A stretch of 64,000 nt of DNA from Pleomorphomonas diazotrophica (GTDB taxonomy: Bacteria; Pseudomonadota; Alphaproteobacteria; Rhizobiales; Pleomorphomonadaceae): positions 248,001 through 312,000 of the forward strand of contig NZ_PJNW01000005.1 in NCBI RefSeq assembly GCF_002844595.1, read 5' to 3'. A program made the translations under genes and the position numbers. Numbering within the stretch: the first letter of the stretch is position 1; each line of letters begins with the position of its first letter. The notes under the pieces were generated by a model, which had not been told where the DNA came from, ran no database searches, and saw only the letters and a program-made list of their open reading frames with translations. Shown piece after piece: positions 17,502 through 26,452 of this stretch.

Positions 17502-17567
17502 CGGGGTGCAAAGACAAGAGAAGAACGGGTTCCGGGAGCCGCCCGGAACGGGAAAAGGACGAAGATC

Positions 17568-17726
17568 ATGTTCGGCACCCTGAAGCACCTCGCCAAGACC
17601 TTCCGCGCCCCTGCCGCCCCCGATCGCGAGCTGATCTACATCACCGTCGCGGCCGACCGATACGATCTTGATGCCCGCGCACGCCACATGGCGCGCCTCA
17701 GCCGCGTCCGGGCCTTCGGCTACTGA
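17568..17726 (+). CDS. Small DUF3563-like protein
   Basis: This 52-residue protein reads M-F-G-T-L-K-H-L-A-K then R-E-L-I-Y-I and A-D-R-Y-D-L-D-A-R. The pattern (short basic amphipathic start, E-L-x-Y, D-R-x-D-L) is that of the rhizobial DUF3563 family, whose function is unknown. It has its own promoter and a good AAGGA ribosome site. Bias in its third codon positions fits real coding. Neither the oxidoreductase upstream nor LacI regulator 2 downstream (opposite strand) suggests a role. Confidence 0.7.
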   Translation: MFGTLKHLAKTFRAPAAPDRELIYITVAADRYDLDARARHMARLSRVRAFGY

Positions 17727-17777
17727 GCCCGCCCGAAGCGGCCAAAGAACTCCGGCCGACCACCCCGGCCGACGCCG

Positions 17778-17809
17778 AGCGCTCGATTTCCCTGACCGGA
17801 TCGGGCGCT
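17778..17809. terminator. Possible terminator between convergent genes
   Basis: A 10-bp stem with one G-U pair (17778-17787 with 17800-17809, 12-base loop) lies between the DUF3563-like gene and the convergent LacI regulator 2. The T tail is short. Confidence 0.4.
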
Positions 17810-17832
17810 TTGCCGTATCTGCACTGCGGCCA

Positions 17833-18942
17833 TCACCGGAGGCCGTCTCCGACCCGCCTCCCCTCCATCCGTTCGGGTATCTGTTCCGGCATCTGCTCGG
17901 ATACCGCGATCCGCGGCACGTCGAGGAAATGGATGCTGGCGTCTGCCGTACCCTCGATGCGGCCGACGATCGCCTTGGCGAGCCACCGTCCGGCGGCGCG
18001 AAAATCCTCGCGCGCCGTCTCGATGGCCGGTCGGAACTTGCGGAACAGGTCGGAGGACTCCTTCACCACCACGTCGAAATCGCGTCCGAGCACGAGGCCG
18101 GCCGCTTCGGCGCCGGCGGTCACCGACAGCGCCGCCACGGCGCTGCCGCTGATAAAGCCGTCCGGTCGGTCACGGCGTTGCATCAGTCGATAGATCTCCG
18201 CCTGGATGTGCTCATGCGGACTGTCGGTGTCGATCGGTCCGACCGACAGGCTCTCGAGCTTCATGGCTGTGACGCCCCGACAGAAACCCGAGGCCATGTG
18301 GCGGGCATAGGCAAGATGCGGCGGCGGGCCGACCAACGCCAGCCGGCGGCGGCCGAGGCTCGCGAGGCGTTGAACGGCGCTTTCGGCATAGGCCTCGTTG
18401 TCGAAGTCGAAATAGGGATGCACGATGCCCATGTCGGTGCGGCCATGCGTCGCAAAAGGCACGCCGCGCTCGGTCAGAAAGCGGACCCGTGCATCATCGG
18501 GTTCGATGCGGGCGAACAGGATGCCGTCGGCGGCGCCGGCTTCGACGATGTTGCGGATCGGGCCGAGCGGGTCGGCTAGGGGATCGTGCATCATGACGAC
18601 CAGTTGGTAGGTCGATGCCGACAGCGCCTCGGAAATGCCGTAGATGAGCTGCGAGTTGATGCCCAGTTCCTCGGACTCGGTGGCCAGCACCAGGGCGATC
18701 ACGTGGCTGCGCCCGGTGCGGAGGCGAACTCCCGCACGGTTCGGCTGATAACCGAGGCTGTCGGCCAGCCGGCGGACGCGCGCCTTGGTTTCCTCGCCGA
18801 TGTCGGGCGCGTCGTGCAGGGCGCGCGACACCGTCGTCACGCCCAGACCGGCCAGGCGGGCAATGGTCTTGAGCGTCGGCCGACCGGACGACGGCGGCTG
18901 ATCGGCCGCGCTGTCCGGGCGCGTCTCGTCATGGGTCATCAT
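17833..18942 (-). CDS. LacI-family transcriptional regulator 2
   Basis: This roughly 369-residue repressor has the helix-turn-helix LKTIARLAGLGVTTVSRALHD, a hinge region and a sugar-binding-like effector domain (FDFDNEAYAESAV, DVVVKESSDLF). I chose the ATG at 18942; a TTG at 18996 is also in frame and preceded by a purine-rich tract, so the first 18 residues are uncertain. It is divergent from a Dpp-type importer operon. A perfect 20-bp palindrome lies between them and is its likely operator. A LacI regulator next to a Dpp-type importer implies that the transported compound is an oligosaccharide or sugar conjugate rather than a peptide. Confidence 0.87.
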   Translation of the reverse strand: MMTHDETRPDSAADQPPSSGRPTLKTIARLAGLGVTTVSRALHDAPDIGEETKARVRRLADSLGYQPNRAGVRLRTGRSHVIALVLATESEELGINSQLIYGISEALSASTYQLVVMMHDPLADPLGPIRNIVEAGAADGILFARIEPDDARVRFLTERGVPFATHGRTDMGIVHPYFDFDNEAYAESAVQRLASLGRRRLALVGPPPHLAYARHMASGFCRGVTAMKLESLSVGPIDTDSPHEHIQAEIYRLMQRRDRPDGFISGSAVAALSVTAGAEAAGLVLGRDFDVVVKESSDLFRKFRPAIETAREDFRAAGRWLAKAIVGRIEGTADASIHFLDVPRIAVSEQMPEQIPERMEGRRVGDGLR

Positions 18943-19066
18943 AGTGCTATCCAGCGCAAATCCCCCGGTCGTTGCCGACGGCGCTGCTCCTCCCAATCGT
19001 TCACCCTACATCCTTTGGGCGAGAAACAGAACTGAGGCTTGCGTCTTGTTGCGCGTTTGGGTAAGT

Positions 19067-19086
19067 CTCCTGTAACGTTACAGGAG
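19067..19086. promoter_or_regulatory. 20-bp palindromic LacI operator
   Basis: CTCCTGTAACGTTACAGGAG is a perfect palindrome with the central CG typical of LacI-family sites. It is 124 bases before the regulator start and 298 bases before the binding-protein start. The stretch 19087-19384 between operator and gene contains no coding signal I can support; it is an unusually long leader. Confidence 0.8.
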
Positions 19087-19384
19087 TGAATGCCGCGGGC
19101 AACCGCGGAAGGCGCGCCGGCAGGTCGCCAGTTGGGATATCGCGAGTTCCTGAGGAGATTCTCGCGTTATGTCAATGACTTGTCGTTTGGATGGAGCGAG
19201 AGGAGTCAGCAGTCGCCGCTGTTGCGTCATCGGCCGCACGGTCGGATGTTCAGGGTAAGTTCCTTTTCCCGACCGTCACCTGCCCATGACCCTTTCGAAA
19301 GGTGCGCAACCCTGCGGCGCAGGCCGTCCGGGAAGCGTTTGATCGCGGCGGGGAGGATCGCCGCAGGAGGAAAGGGAGGAACGC

Positions 19385-21103
19385 ATGTCGTTTGGTATCA
19401 ATCGCCGCACCTTCACGGTCGTGTCGGCTGCTGCCCTGATGGCGACCGTGGCCGGCACGGCGCTGGCGCAGTCGGGCGAATATCCCCGCAACGAGACGCT
19501 CTACATGAGCGGCGCGCAGTGGGGCAACATCATCGGCTTCAACCCCTATTTCGGCAACTTCGCCAACGGTCTGATCGGCCTCGTCAACGAGACGCTGTTC
19601 CGCTACGACCCGATCGCCGACAAATACATCAACTGGCTGGCTGAGAAGGGCGACTGGGAGAGCCCCACCGTCTTCAAGCTGACCATCCGCTCCGGCATCA
19701 AGTGGAGCGATGGCGACGACTTCACGGCTGAAGACGTGAAGTGGAACATCGATCTCGGCAAGCTGCCCACCATCTGGTGGACCGACCTCTACAAGAGCAT
19801 CAAGAGCGTCGAGACCTCCGGCAATACGGTGACGGTGACCTTCGAGGGCACGCCCAACTATCAGGCCTGGCAGAACGCCCTCTGGAACATCCCGATGATG
19901 AAGCCTTCCCAGTGGAAGGATCACGCCAACGAGACGGACATCACGTCCTGGACGCCGGAGGAGCCGATCGGCACCGGTCCCTATGTGTTCGACAAGGCCG
20001 GATACGACCCGACGACGCGCGTCGTCTGGACGAAGACGCCGGATGGCTGGTGGGCCTCGAAGGCCGGCATCTCGCCCGATCCCAAGCCCAAATACATCAT
20101 CGACCTCGTCAACTCGTCGAACAACGTGGCGCTCGGCCTGTTGCTCTCCGGCAAGCAGGACCTCAACAACAACTTCCTGCCGGGCGTGGCGACGCTGATC
20201 AGCGGCGGCTACGGCCTGCATACCTATTATGACAAGCCGCCCTACATGCTGCCGGCGGTCACCTCCTGGCTGCTGCCGAACACCAAGAAGGCGCCGCTCG
20301 ACGACGCGGCCTTCCGCCGCGCGCTGGCCTTTGCCATCAACACCGACCAGATCGCCAAGGTGGACTATGGCAACGTCGTGCTGCCGGCGAGCCCGACCGG
20401 CCTCCTGCCGGTGTGGGACAAGTATATCGACAAGGAAGCGGTGAAGCAGCACGGCTTCAGCTATGATCCGAAGAAGTCGGCCGAGATCCTCGATGCGGCC
20501 GGCTACAAGAAGGGCGCCGACGGCTTCTATCAGACGCCGAAGGGCGAGCCGATCGACCTCAAGATCGAGGTTCCCTCGGGCTGGTCGGACTGGATGCAGG
20601 CGGTGCAGATGATCTCGGCCGACGCCAAGGCGGTCGGCATCAAGATCACGCCGAAGTATCCGGACTTCAACACCTACCAGTCGCAGCGCAACACCGGCAA
20701 TTTCGATCTGATGATCGAGAACTCCCAGCCGCTCAGCGACACGCCCTATACCTACTACCGCTACCTCTACCAGCTGCCGATCCTGAGCTCGCAGACCAAC
20801 TACAACTTTGCGCGCTTCGAGGACAAGGAAGCCTGGGATCTCACCGTGCAGCTCGCCAAGACGCCGCGTACCGACATCGAGAAGATGAAGGAAATCACGG
20901 CCAAGCTTCAGGTCAGCTTCATGGACCAGCTGCCGATGATCCCGCTCTGGTACAATGGTGCCTGGGCGCAGATGAGCACCACGACCTGGAAGAACTGGCC
21001 GGCCGACGGCACCGACCGCCAGTTCATCCCGATCTCGTGGCGCGGCTGGCTGCAGATGACCGGCCTCGACACGATCACGCATCTCGAGCCGGCCGGCGAG
21101 TAA
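19385..21103 (+). CDS. Dpp/Opp-type ABC substrate-binding protein 1
   Basis: This 572-residue periplasmic protein of the SBP_bac_5 family has an N-terminal signal with a double arginine (N-R-R-T-F-T) and a cleavage site after ALAQ. Family landmarks are FKLTIRSGIKWSDGDDFTAEDV and GTGPYVF. A strong GGAGG-rich ribosome site precedes the ATG. It is the first gene of an importer operon (binding protein, two permeases, two ATPases). Relatives in this superfamily bind peptides, nickel or oligosaccharides. LacI control and the many ligand-pocket tryptophans favour a beta-linked oligosaccharide, which is an inference. Confidence 0.88.
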   Translation: MSFGINRRTFTVVSAAALMATVAGTALAQSGEYPRNETLYMSGAQWGNIIGFNPYFGNFANGLIGLVNETLFRYDPIADKYINWLAEKGDWESPTVFKLTIRSGIKWSDGDDFTAEDVKWNIDLGKLPTIWWTDLYKSIKSVETSGNTVTVTFEGTPNYQAWQNALWNIPMMKPSQWKDHANETDITSWTPEEPIGTGPYVFDKAGYDPTTRVVWTKTPDGWWASKAGISPDPKPKYIIDLVNSSNNVALGLLLSGKQDLNNNFLPGVATLISGGYGLHTYYDKPPYMLPAVTSWLLPNTKKAPLDDAAFRRALAFAINTDQIAKVDYGNVVLPASPTGLLPVWDKYIDKEAVKQHGFSYDPKKSAEILDAAGYKKGADGFYQTPKGEPIDLKIEVPSGWSDWMQAVQMISADAKAVGIKITPKYPDFNTYQSQRNTGNFDLMIENSQPLSDTPYTYYRYLYQLPILSSQTNYNFARFEDKEAWDLTVQLAKTPRTDIEKMKEITAKLQVSFMDQLPMIPLWYNGAWAQMSTTTWKNWPADGTDRQFIPISWRGWLQMTGLDTITHLEPAGE

Positions 21104-21117
21104 GTCGCCGTTTCCAC

Positions 21118-21143
21118 GTCCCGGTGGCCAGCGCCGCCGGGAC
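21118..21143 (+). other. Intergenic hairpin after binding-protein gene 1 (first)
   Basis: An 11-bp stem with one G-U pair (21118-21128 with 21133-21143, loop of four) starts 14 bases after the binding-protein stop codon. There is no T tail, so it is likely a 3' mRNA-protecting element. Confidence 0.6.
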
Positions 21144-21180
21144 GCCTCCGTCCGACCGAACGAACGACAGCTTCAGCAGA

Positions 21181-21212
21181 TCCCGGGCGACGACATCCGT
21201 TGCCGCCCGGGA
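21181..21212 (+). other. Intergenic hairpin after binding-protein gene 1 (second)
   Basis: TCCCGGGCG at 21181-21189 pairs perfectly with CGCCCGGGA at 21204-21212. It is the second hairpin in the 153-base gap between binding protein and permease, and reinforces the processing/stability reading. Confidence 0.5.
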
Positions 21213-21256
21213 CCGGCCGAGGATGATCCTTTGTTTCCTTTTCCGGAGCCCCGACC

Positions 21257-22249
21257 GTGCTGCGCTACCTCGCCCGGAAGCTGTTCATCTATCTCCTGAC
21301 GTTCATCGTGGCGGTCACGATCGACTGGGCCATTCCCCGCTTCATGCCGGGCAATCCGGTCGACGCCCTGGTGTCGCGCATCGCGCTGATGCCGGATGCC
21401 AACGCGGCGCTGACGTCCTATTTCATAGCGGCGTTCAACTTCGATCAGCCGCTCTGGCAGCAGTATCTCAATTTCTGGTGGGCGCTGTTCAACGGCGACC
21501 TCGGCCGCTCGATCATGCTGTTCCCGACGCCGGTGACGACGCTGATCGGCCGCGCCCTGCCCTACACGCTGGGCCTGCTCCTGCCGTCGATCCTGTTGTC
21601 CTGGTATGTCGGCAATGTCATCGGCGCGCTGGCGGCACGGCGCAAGTTTCTGGACAACAGCGTGCTGCCCTTCGGCTATCTGCTGACAGCCACCCCCTAC
21701 ATGTGGCTCGGCATCCTGCTCGCCTGGGTTCTCGGCTCGACGCTCGGCTGGTTCCCGCTGGCCTTCGGTTACGACCAGTCACTCAAGGCCGAGTGGTCCT
21801 GGCAGTTCTTCGGCAGCCTCCTCTACCACTGGGTGCTGCCGTTTGCCTCGCTGTTCATGGTGGCGCTGGGTGGCTGGGCCATCGGCATGCGCAACATGAT
21901 CATCTACGAGCTTGAAAGCGACTATGCCAACTATCTGATGGCGCTCGGCGCTCCGCAGCGGCTGGTGCGCAAATATGCCTTCCGCAATGCCATGCTGCCG
22001 CAGATCACCGGCCTCGCCCTGCAGCTCGGCGCCGTGGTCGGCGGCGCCCTGGTCACCGAAATCGTCTTCTCCTATCCCGGACTTGGCTGGCTGGTGCTGT
22101 CGGGCATCCAGAACCAGGACTATTTCGTCATCCAGGGCGTGTTCCTGTTCATCATCGTCGGCGTTCTGCTCGCCAACCTGATCGTTGACATCGTCTACGT
22201 GATCGTCGACCCGCGCACCCGCGTCGGACTGCAAGGAGATGCCGCATGA
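21257..22249 (+). CDS. ABC transporter permease 1, DppB type
   Basis: This 330-residue membrane protein with about six transmembrane segments is of the DppB/OppB type. The C-terminal region VGGALVTEIVFSYPGLGWL is the family hallmark. Translation starts at GTG 21257 after CCGGAG. It overlaps the next permease gene by four bases. It forms the translocation channel with the DppC-type permease. An F-P-T-P-V segment in the periplasmic loop region is shared with the DppB-type protein at 47132 in the arabinosidase operon, hinting that the two systems are related oligosaccharide importers. Confidence 0.9.
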   Translation: MLRYLARKLFIYLLTFIVAVTIDWAIPRFMPGNPVDALVSRIALMPDANAALTSYFIAAFNFDQPLWQQYLNFWWALFNGDLGRSIMLFPTPVTTLIGRALPYTLGLLLPSILLSWYVGNVIGALAARRKFLDNSVLPFGYLLTATPYMWLGILLAWVLGSTLGWFPLAFGYDQSLKAEWSWQFFGSLLYHWVLPFASLFMVALGGWAIGMRNMIIYELESDYANYLMALGAPQRLVRKYAFRNAMLPQITGLALQLGAVVGGALVTEIVFSYPGLGWLVLSGIQNQDYFVIQGVFLFIIVGVLLANLIVDIVYVIVDPRTRVGLQGDAA

Positions 22250-23136
22250 CGAGCACCGCCAGTTCCGCTCCGGCCTCTCCCGCGCCCAAGACGGGTCGCA
22301 ACGAGGTTCTCTATTTCGCCTTCCGCAACACCAAGCTGGTGATCGGCGCCTGCGTCTTCACCCTGTTCCTGCTGGGTGCCATCTTCGGCCCGATGCTCGC
22401 AACCCACGAGCCCTTGACCTTCGACGCGCCTCCGGGCCTGCCGCCCTCGGCCGACTATTGGTTCGGCACCACGCTGTTCGGCCAGGACGTGTTCTCGCAG
22501 TTCGTCCACGGCCTGCGCTCCAGCTTCATCGTCGGCGCCCTCGGCGGCATCACGGCGGCCGTCATCGGCATGCTGGTCGGCTTCTTCGCCGGCTACCGCG
22601 GCGGTCTCGTCGACGAAGTCCTGAACATGCTGACCAACGTCGTGCTGGTCATCCCGACCTTTGCCGTCCTCCTGGTGGTCGCCGCCTATCTCAGCGTGCG
22701 CGGCCTCGGCACCGAGGCCATGTTCATCGGCCTTACCTCCTGGCCGTGGGCGGCGCGCGCCATCCGCGCGCAGACCTTCTCGCTGACGTCGCGCGACTTC
22801 GTCGGCATGGCGCGGCTCAACGGCGAGAGCACGTTCCGCATCATCTTCGGCGAGATCGCGCCGAACATGAGCTCCTATCTGGTGATGACCTTCATCCTGC
22901 TGTTCGGCGGCGCCATCCTCACCGCCGCGACGCTGGACTTCATCGGGCTCGGACCGACCGATTCCATCTCGCTCGGCCTGATGATGAACTACTCGGTGAT
23001 GAACGCCGCCCTGCAGCTCGGCATGTGGTGGTGGTTCGTGCCGCCGGGCCTTGCCATCACGTCCATCGTCGGCTCGCTCTACGTCATGAACGTCGGTCTC
23101 GACGAGGTCTTCAATCCCAAGCTGAGGGCGCTCTGA
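22246..23136 (+). CDS. ABC transporter permease 1, DppC type
   Basis: This 296-residue inner-membrane permease has the N-terminal segment typical of DppC proteins (a first membrane helix followed by PPSADYWFGTTLFGQDVFSQ) and the ATPase contact region around RDFVGMARLNGESTFRIIFGEIAPN. It overlaps the DppB-type gene by four bases and is followed one base later by the first ATPase gene, so the operon is tightly coupled. Confidence 0.9.
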   Translation: MTSTASSAPASPAPKTGRNEVLYFAFRNTKLVIGACVFTLFLLGAIFGPMLATHEPLTFDAPPGLPPSADYWFGTTLFGQDVFSQFVHGLRSSFIVGALGGITAAVIGMLVGFFAGYRGGLVDEVLNMLTNVVLVIPTFAVLLVVAAYLSVRGLGTEAMFIGLTSWPWAARAIRAQTFSLTSRDFVGMARLNGESTFRIIFGEIAPNMSSYLVMTFILLFGGAILTAATLDFIGLGPTDSISLGLMMNYSVMNAALQLGMWWWFVPPGLAITSIVGSLYVMNVGLDEVFNPKLRAL

Positions 23137-23137
23137 C

Positions 23138-24100
23138 ATGCTGGCGGTATCCGACCTCAAGATCCACTACCGGACGCTCGCCGGCAGCGTCAAAGCCCTC
23201 GATGGCGTCACCTTCTCGGTTGCCGATGGCGAGATCATGGGCCTCGCCGGCGAATCGGGCTGCGGCAAGTCGACGCTGGGCAAGGCGCTGATCCGGCTCG
23301 AAGAGCGCATGATGTACGCCGGCGGGCAGGTGACGCTCGACGGCAAGGTGCTGCCGATCGCCGATCACAAGGCGATGAATCCCTATCGTTTCCGCCATGT
23401 GTCGATCGTTCCGCAGTATGCGATGAGCGCGCTCAACCCGACGCGCCGCATCGGTCGGATGATCGATGAGCTACTGGACGCGCGGGGCCTCAAGGGATCG
23501 ACGCTTCGCCCGGAACTCGAACGGCGCCTCGCGATTCTGGGGCTCGGGCCCGACGTGCTCGGCATGTATCCGATCGAACTGTCCGGCGGCATGAAGCAAC
23601 GCGTCGTCATGGTGCTGTCGACGCTGCTCGACCCGTCGCTGCTCATCGCCGACGAGGTGACGTCGGCGCTCGATGTCGCCTCGCAGAAGAAGGTGGCAGG
23701 GGCGTTGGTCGAGTTCCGCGACCGCGGCTACGTCAAGTCGATGATCGTGGTCACCCACGACCTCGCCATCCTCGCCCAGGTCGCCGACAGCATCCTGATC
23801 ATGTATGCCGGCAAGCTGGCCGAGAAGGCGCCGACGCGCACCATCGTCGAGGCGCCGGCGCATCCCTATACCCGCCTGCTGCTCGGTTCGCTGCCCGAAG
23901 TGGGCATCCGCTTCGAGGAGAAGCGACTGCCGGGCATCAAGGGTCGGCCGCCTTCCCTCCTCTCGCCTCCGGTCGGTTGCCGCTTCCGCGACCGTTGCCC
24001 GCTGGCCTTCGGCAAGTGCGTCGAAGAGCCTCCCTTCGTCGAGATCGCTCCCGGCCATCAGGTCGCTTGCTGGAAGGCGGACGCCCATGCTCAAGGTTGA
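23138..24100 (+). CDS. ABC transporter ATP-binding protein 1, DppD type
   Basis: This 320-residue ATPase has Walker A GESGCGKST, signature LSGGMKQRVV and a C-terminal oligopeptide/dipeptide domain with the cysteine cluster C-R-F-R-D-R-C-P-L-A-F-G-K-C, which in DppD-type proteins holds an iron-sulfur cluster. Walker B ends ADEVTSALD, with valine where most have proline. It overlaps the second ATPase gene by 14 bases. Together the two ATPases drive import of the ligand delivered by the binding protein at 19385. Confidence 0.9.
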   Translation: MLAVSDLKIHYRTLAGSVKALDGVTFSVADGEIMGLAGESGCGKSTLGKALIRLEERMMYAGGQVTLDGKVLPIADHKAMNPYRFRHVSIVPQYAMSALNPTRRIGRMIDELLDARGLKGSTLRPELERRLAILGLGPDVLGMYPIELSGGMKQRVVMVLSTLLDPSLLIADEVTSALDVASQKKVAGALVEFRDRGYVKSMIVVTHDLAILAQVADSILIMYAGKLAEKAPTRTIVEAPAHPYTRLLLGSLPEVGIRFEEKRLPGIKGRPPSLLSPPVGCRFRDRCPLAFGKCVEEPPFVEIAPGHQVACWKADAHAQG

Positions 24101-24965
24101 GAACGTATCCAAGGTGTTCCGCTCCGGCGCCTTCGGCGGCAAGAAGAGCCGGGTGATCCACGATGTCGACTTCGAGGTGAAACCCGGCGAAGTGGTGTCG
24201 CTGATCGGCGAGAGCGGCTCGGGCAAGACCACCGTCGGCCGCATGATCCTGCGCCTCACCTCGGTGAGCGAGGGACGCATCACCTTCGACGGCGAGGACA
24301 TCTCGGCGCTGAAAGGTTCCGGCCTCAAATCCTATTATCGCCGTGTGCAGGGCGTGTTCCAGGATCCCTTCAGTTCGTTCAACCCGATCTTCAAGGTCGG
24401 CCGCGTCTTCCGCACGATCCGGCGCGAGTTCCTAGGCGATCTCGACGCGGCCGCCTGGGAGGCCCGGCTGACCGGTGCGCTCAATGCCGTCGGCCTGGAG
24501 ATCGCGGCGCTTGACAAGTTCCCCCACCAGATGAGCGGCGGCCAGTTGCAGCGCCTCTTGATCGCCCGGGCGCTGGTGCTCGACATTCGTCTGCTGGTCG
24601 CGGACGAGATCATCTCGATGCTCGACGCTTCGACGCGCATCGACGTGCTCAATCTGCTCGGCGACCTCAAGCGACAGGGCCTGTCGATCATCTTCGTCAC
24701 CCACGACCTCGCGCTGGGCAACTACATTTCCGATCGGATCATCATCCTGCAGAAGGGCTCCATTGTCGAAATGGGCGCGACCGACCGGGTGTTCGGCGAT
24801 CCACAGCATCCCTACACCCGCTCCCTGCTCGATGCCGTGCCGCATCTGCACGAACGCTGGAGCGACGCAGAGTTGAAAGATCTCGGCCTTGTCGCCGACA
24901 CCGCGCGGTTCGGTGGCCACCTGATCGAGCATCGGGAAAACCATCTGGTGCGCGTCTATTCGTGA
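24087..24965 (+). CDS. ABC transporter ATP-binding protein 1, DppF type
   Basis: This 292-residue ATPase starts at ATG 24087 inside the end of the DppD-type gene. It has Walker A GESGSGKTT, signature MSGGQLQRLLIARAL and Walker B LLVADEIISMLD. The I-I-S after D-E replaces the usual P-T-S and is shared in spirit with the PVSM of the ATPase at 50029, marking an oligosaccharide-type subgroup. The oxidase gene begins right after its stop, suggesting one transcript. Confidence 0.9.
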   Translation: MLKVENVSKVFRSGAFGGKKSRVIHDVDFEVKPGEVVSLIGESGSGKTTVGRMILRLTSVSEGRITFDGEDISALKGSGLKSYYRRVQGVFQDPFSSFNPIFKVGRVFRTIRREFLGDLDAAAWEARLTGALNAVGLEIAALDKFPHQMSGGQLQRLLIARALVLDIRLLVADEIISMLDASTRIDVLNLLGDLKRQGLSIIFVTHDLALGNYISDRIIILQKGSIVEMGATDRVFGDPQHPYTRSLLDAVPHLHERWSDAELKDLGLVADTARFGGHLIEHRENHLVRVYS

Positions 24966-25043
24966 GTGGACGTGTCTAAACCGCCTGTCTCGCCGGCCGG
25001 CAGACGTGCTATGCCGGTTCCGCAAGAGACAGCGGGCGGCGAG

Positions 25044-26441
25044 ATGACCAGACGGGACGAGGCACAAGCGTTTTCCGAGTTGCGGGCGGCGCTCGGGCCG
25101 GCCGGGTTTCTGGCGGGCGACGACATTCCCTCCCGCAACCACGCCGACTCCTCGGTCCTTCCGTCACAGAGACCGCTCGCCGTGCTGAGGCCGGCCTCGA
25201 CGGACGAGGTGTCGGCGGCGCTCGCCATCATTTCTCGTCACGGTCTCGCCGTTACCACCCAGGGCGGCCTGACCGGCCTTTGCGGCGGTGCGACGCCGGT
25301 TGCCGGCTCGCTGGCGCTGTCGCTCGAACGGCTGGTCGGGGTCGAAGAAATCGATGGTCGCGCCATGACTCTGACGGCACGGGCCGGCACGCCGCTGGAG
25401 GTCATGCAGCGAGCGGCTGAAGCCGAAGGCTTCCTGTTCCCGGTCGACTTCGGCGCGCGCGGCACGGCAACGGCCGGCGGCATCGTGGCGACCAACGCCG
25501 GCGGCAACCGCGTGCTGCGCTATGGTATGACGCGCGCCTCGGTGCTCGGCCTCGAAGCGGTGCTGACCGACGGCACGGTGATCATCTCAACGAGCAAGAT
25601 GCTGAAGAACAACGCCGGTCCCGATCTGAAGCAATTGTTCGTCGGCTCGGAAGGCCTCTTTGGCGTGGTGACGCGGGTGGTGTTCGCGCTTCAGCCCCTG
25701 CCGCGCTGGACCGGACTTGCGCTGATCGCCACCCGAGATTTCGAGGCCGCTGCCGATATTCTCGCGAGCGCCCGTGCCGATCTCGGACCGATGCTCTCTG
25801 CCTTCGAGGTGATGTGGCCCGACTACTGGACGATGGTGACCGAAAACGTGCCTGGCTGTCGCGATCCCTTTGCCGACAGGCATGGTCTCTATTTGCTCAT
25901 CGAGGGGCACGGGCGTGACGCGGCGCGGGACGGTGCGGCCTTCGAGGCCTTTCTTGAAGGCATCTACGAGGCGGGCCTCGTCGACGACGCGATGCTGGCG
26001 CAATCGCTCACCGACATGGAAGCCTTCTGGGCGATCCGTGACGCCTCGGCGGAGATCGAGCCGATACTCGGCGAGCACGAGAGCTTCGATGTCGGCCTGC
26101 CGCCCGGCGAAGTGGGCCGCTTCGTCGAGGCTTGTCGCGCCGCGCTGGCACGAGAGTTGCCGACGAGCCAGGCGGTGTTCTTCGGCCATGCGGCTGATGG
26201 CAATATCCACGTGATGGCATCGGTGCCCGAACCCGGCCCGGCCGGCCACCACGCCGTCGAGAGCGTGGTCTATGGCGTGACGCGCAACTTCTCAGGCTCG
26301 GTATCGGCCGAGCATGGGATCGGCGCGTTGAAGCGCGGCTGGCTCGGCCACAGCCGATCGCCGGCGGAGATCGCACTGATGCGGCATCTCAAGACTACGC
26401 TCGACCCGCACGGCCTCCTCAATCCCGACAAGGTGATCTAG
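25044..26441 (+). CDS. FAD-linked 2-hydroxyacid oxidase/dehydrogenase (GlcD/D2HGDH type)
   Basis: This 465-residue flavoprotein of the PCMH family has an N-terminal FAD-binding half (TQGGLTGLCGGATPV, then FGARGTATAGGIVATNAGGNRVLRYG) and a C-terminal FAD-oxidase half with GHAADGNIHV and SVSAEHGIGALKRGWL. These are the signatures of D-lactate, glycolate and D-2-hydroxyglutarate dehydrogenases. The start is uncertain: GTG 24966 directly after the importer stop, ATG 25011 and ATG 25044 are all in frame. I prefer 25044 because the conserved region begins soon after it. It is in the importer transcription unit and may oxidise a hydroxyacid derived from the cargo, but the substrate is unknown. Confidence 0.82.
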   Translation: MTRRDEAQAFSELRAALGPAGFLAGDDIPSRNHADSSVLPSQRPLAVLRPASTDEVSAALAIISRHGLAVTTQGGLTGLCGGATPVAGSLALSLERLVGVEEIDGRAMTLTARAGTPLEVMQRAAEAEGFLFPVDFGARGTATAGGIVATNAGGNRVLRYGMTRASVLGLEAVLTDGTVIISTSKMLKNNAGPDLKQLFVGSEGLFGVVTRVVFALQPLPRWTGLALIATRDFEAAADILASARADLGPMLSAFEVMWPDYWTMVTENVPGCRDPFADRHGLYLLIEGHGRDAARDGAAFEAFLEGIYEAGLVDDAMLAQSLTDMEAFWAIRDASAEIEPILGEHESFDVGLPPGEVGRFVEACRAALARELPTSQAVFFGHAADGNIHVMASVPEPGPAGHHAVESVVYGVTRNFSGSVSAEHGIGALKRGWLGHSRSPAEIALMRHLKTTLDPHGLLNPDKVI

Positions 26442-26452
26442 GCGGCCGAAGC

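Noticed and set aside
19250-21082. A 610-codon open frame on the minus strand opposite binding-protein gene 1
   Set aside because: It mirrors a well-supported SBP_bac_5 gene with signal peptide and ribosome site; its product is arginine/histidine/valine-rich low-complexity sequence typical of antisense frames in high-GC DNA.
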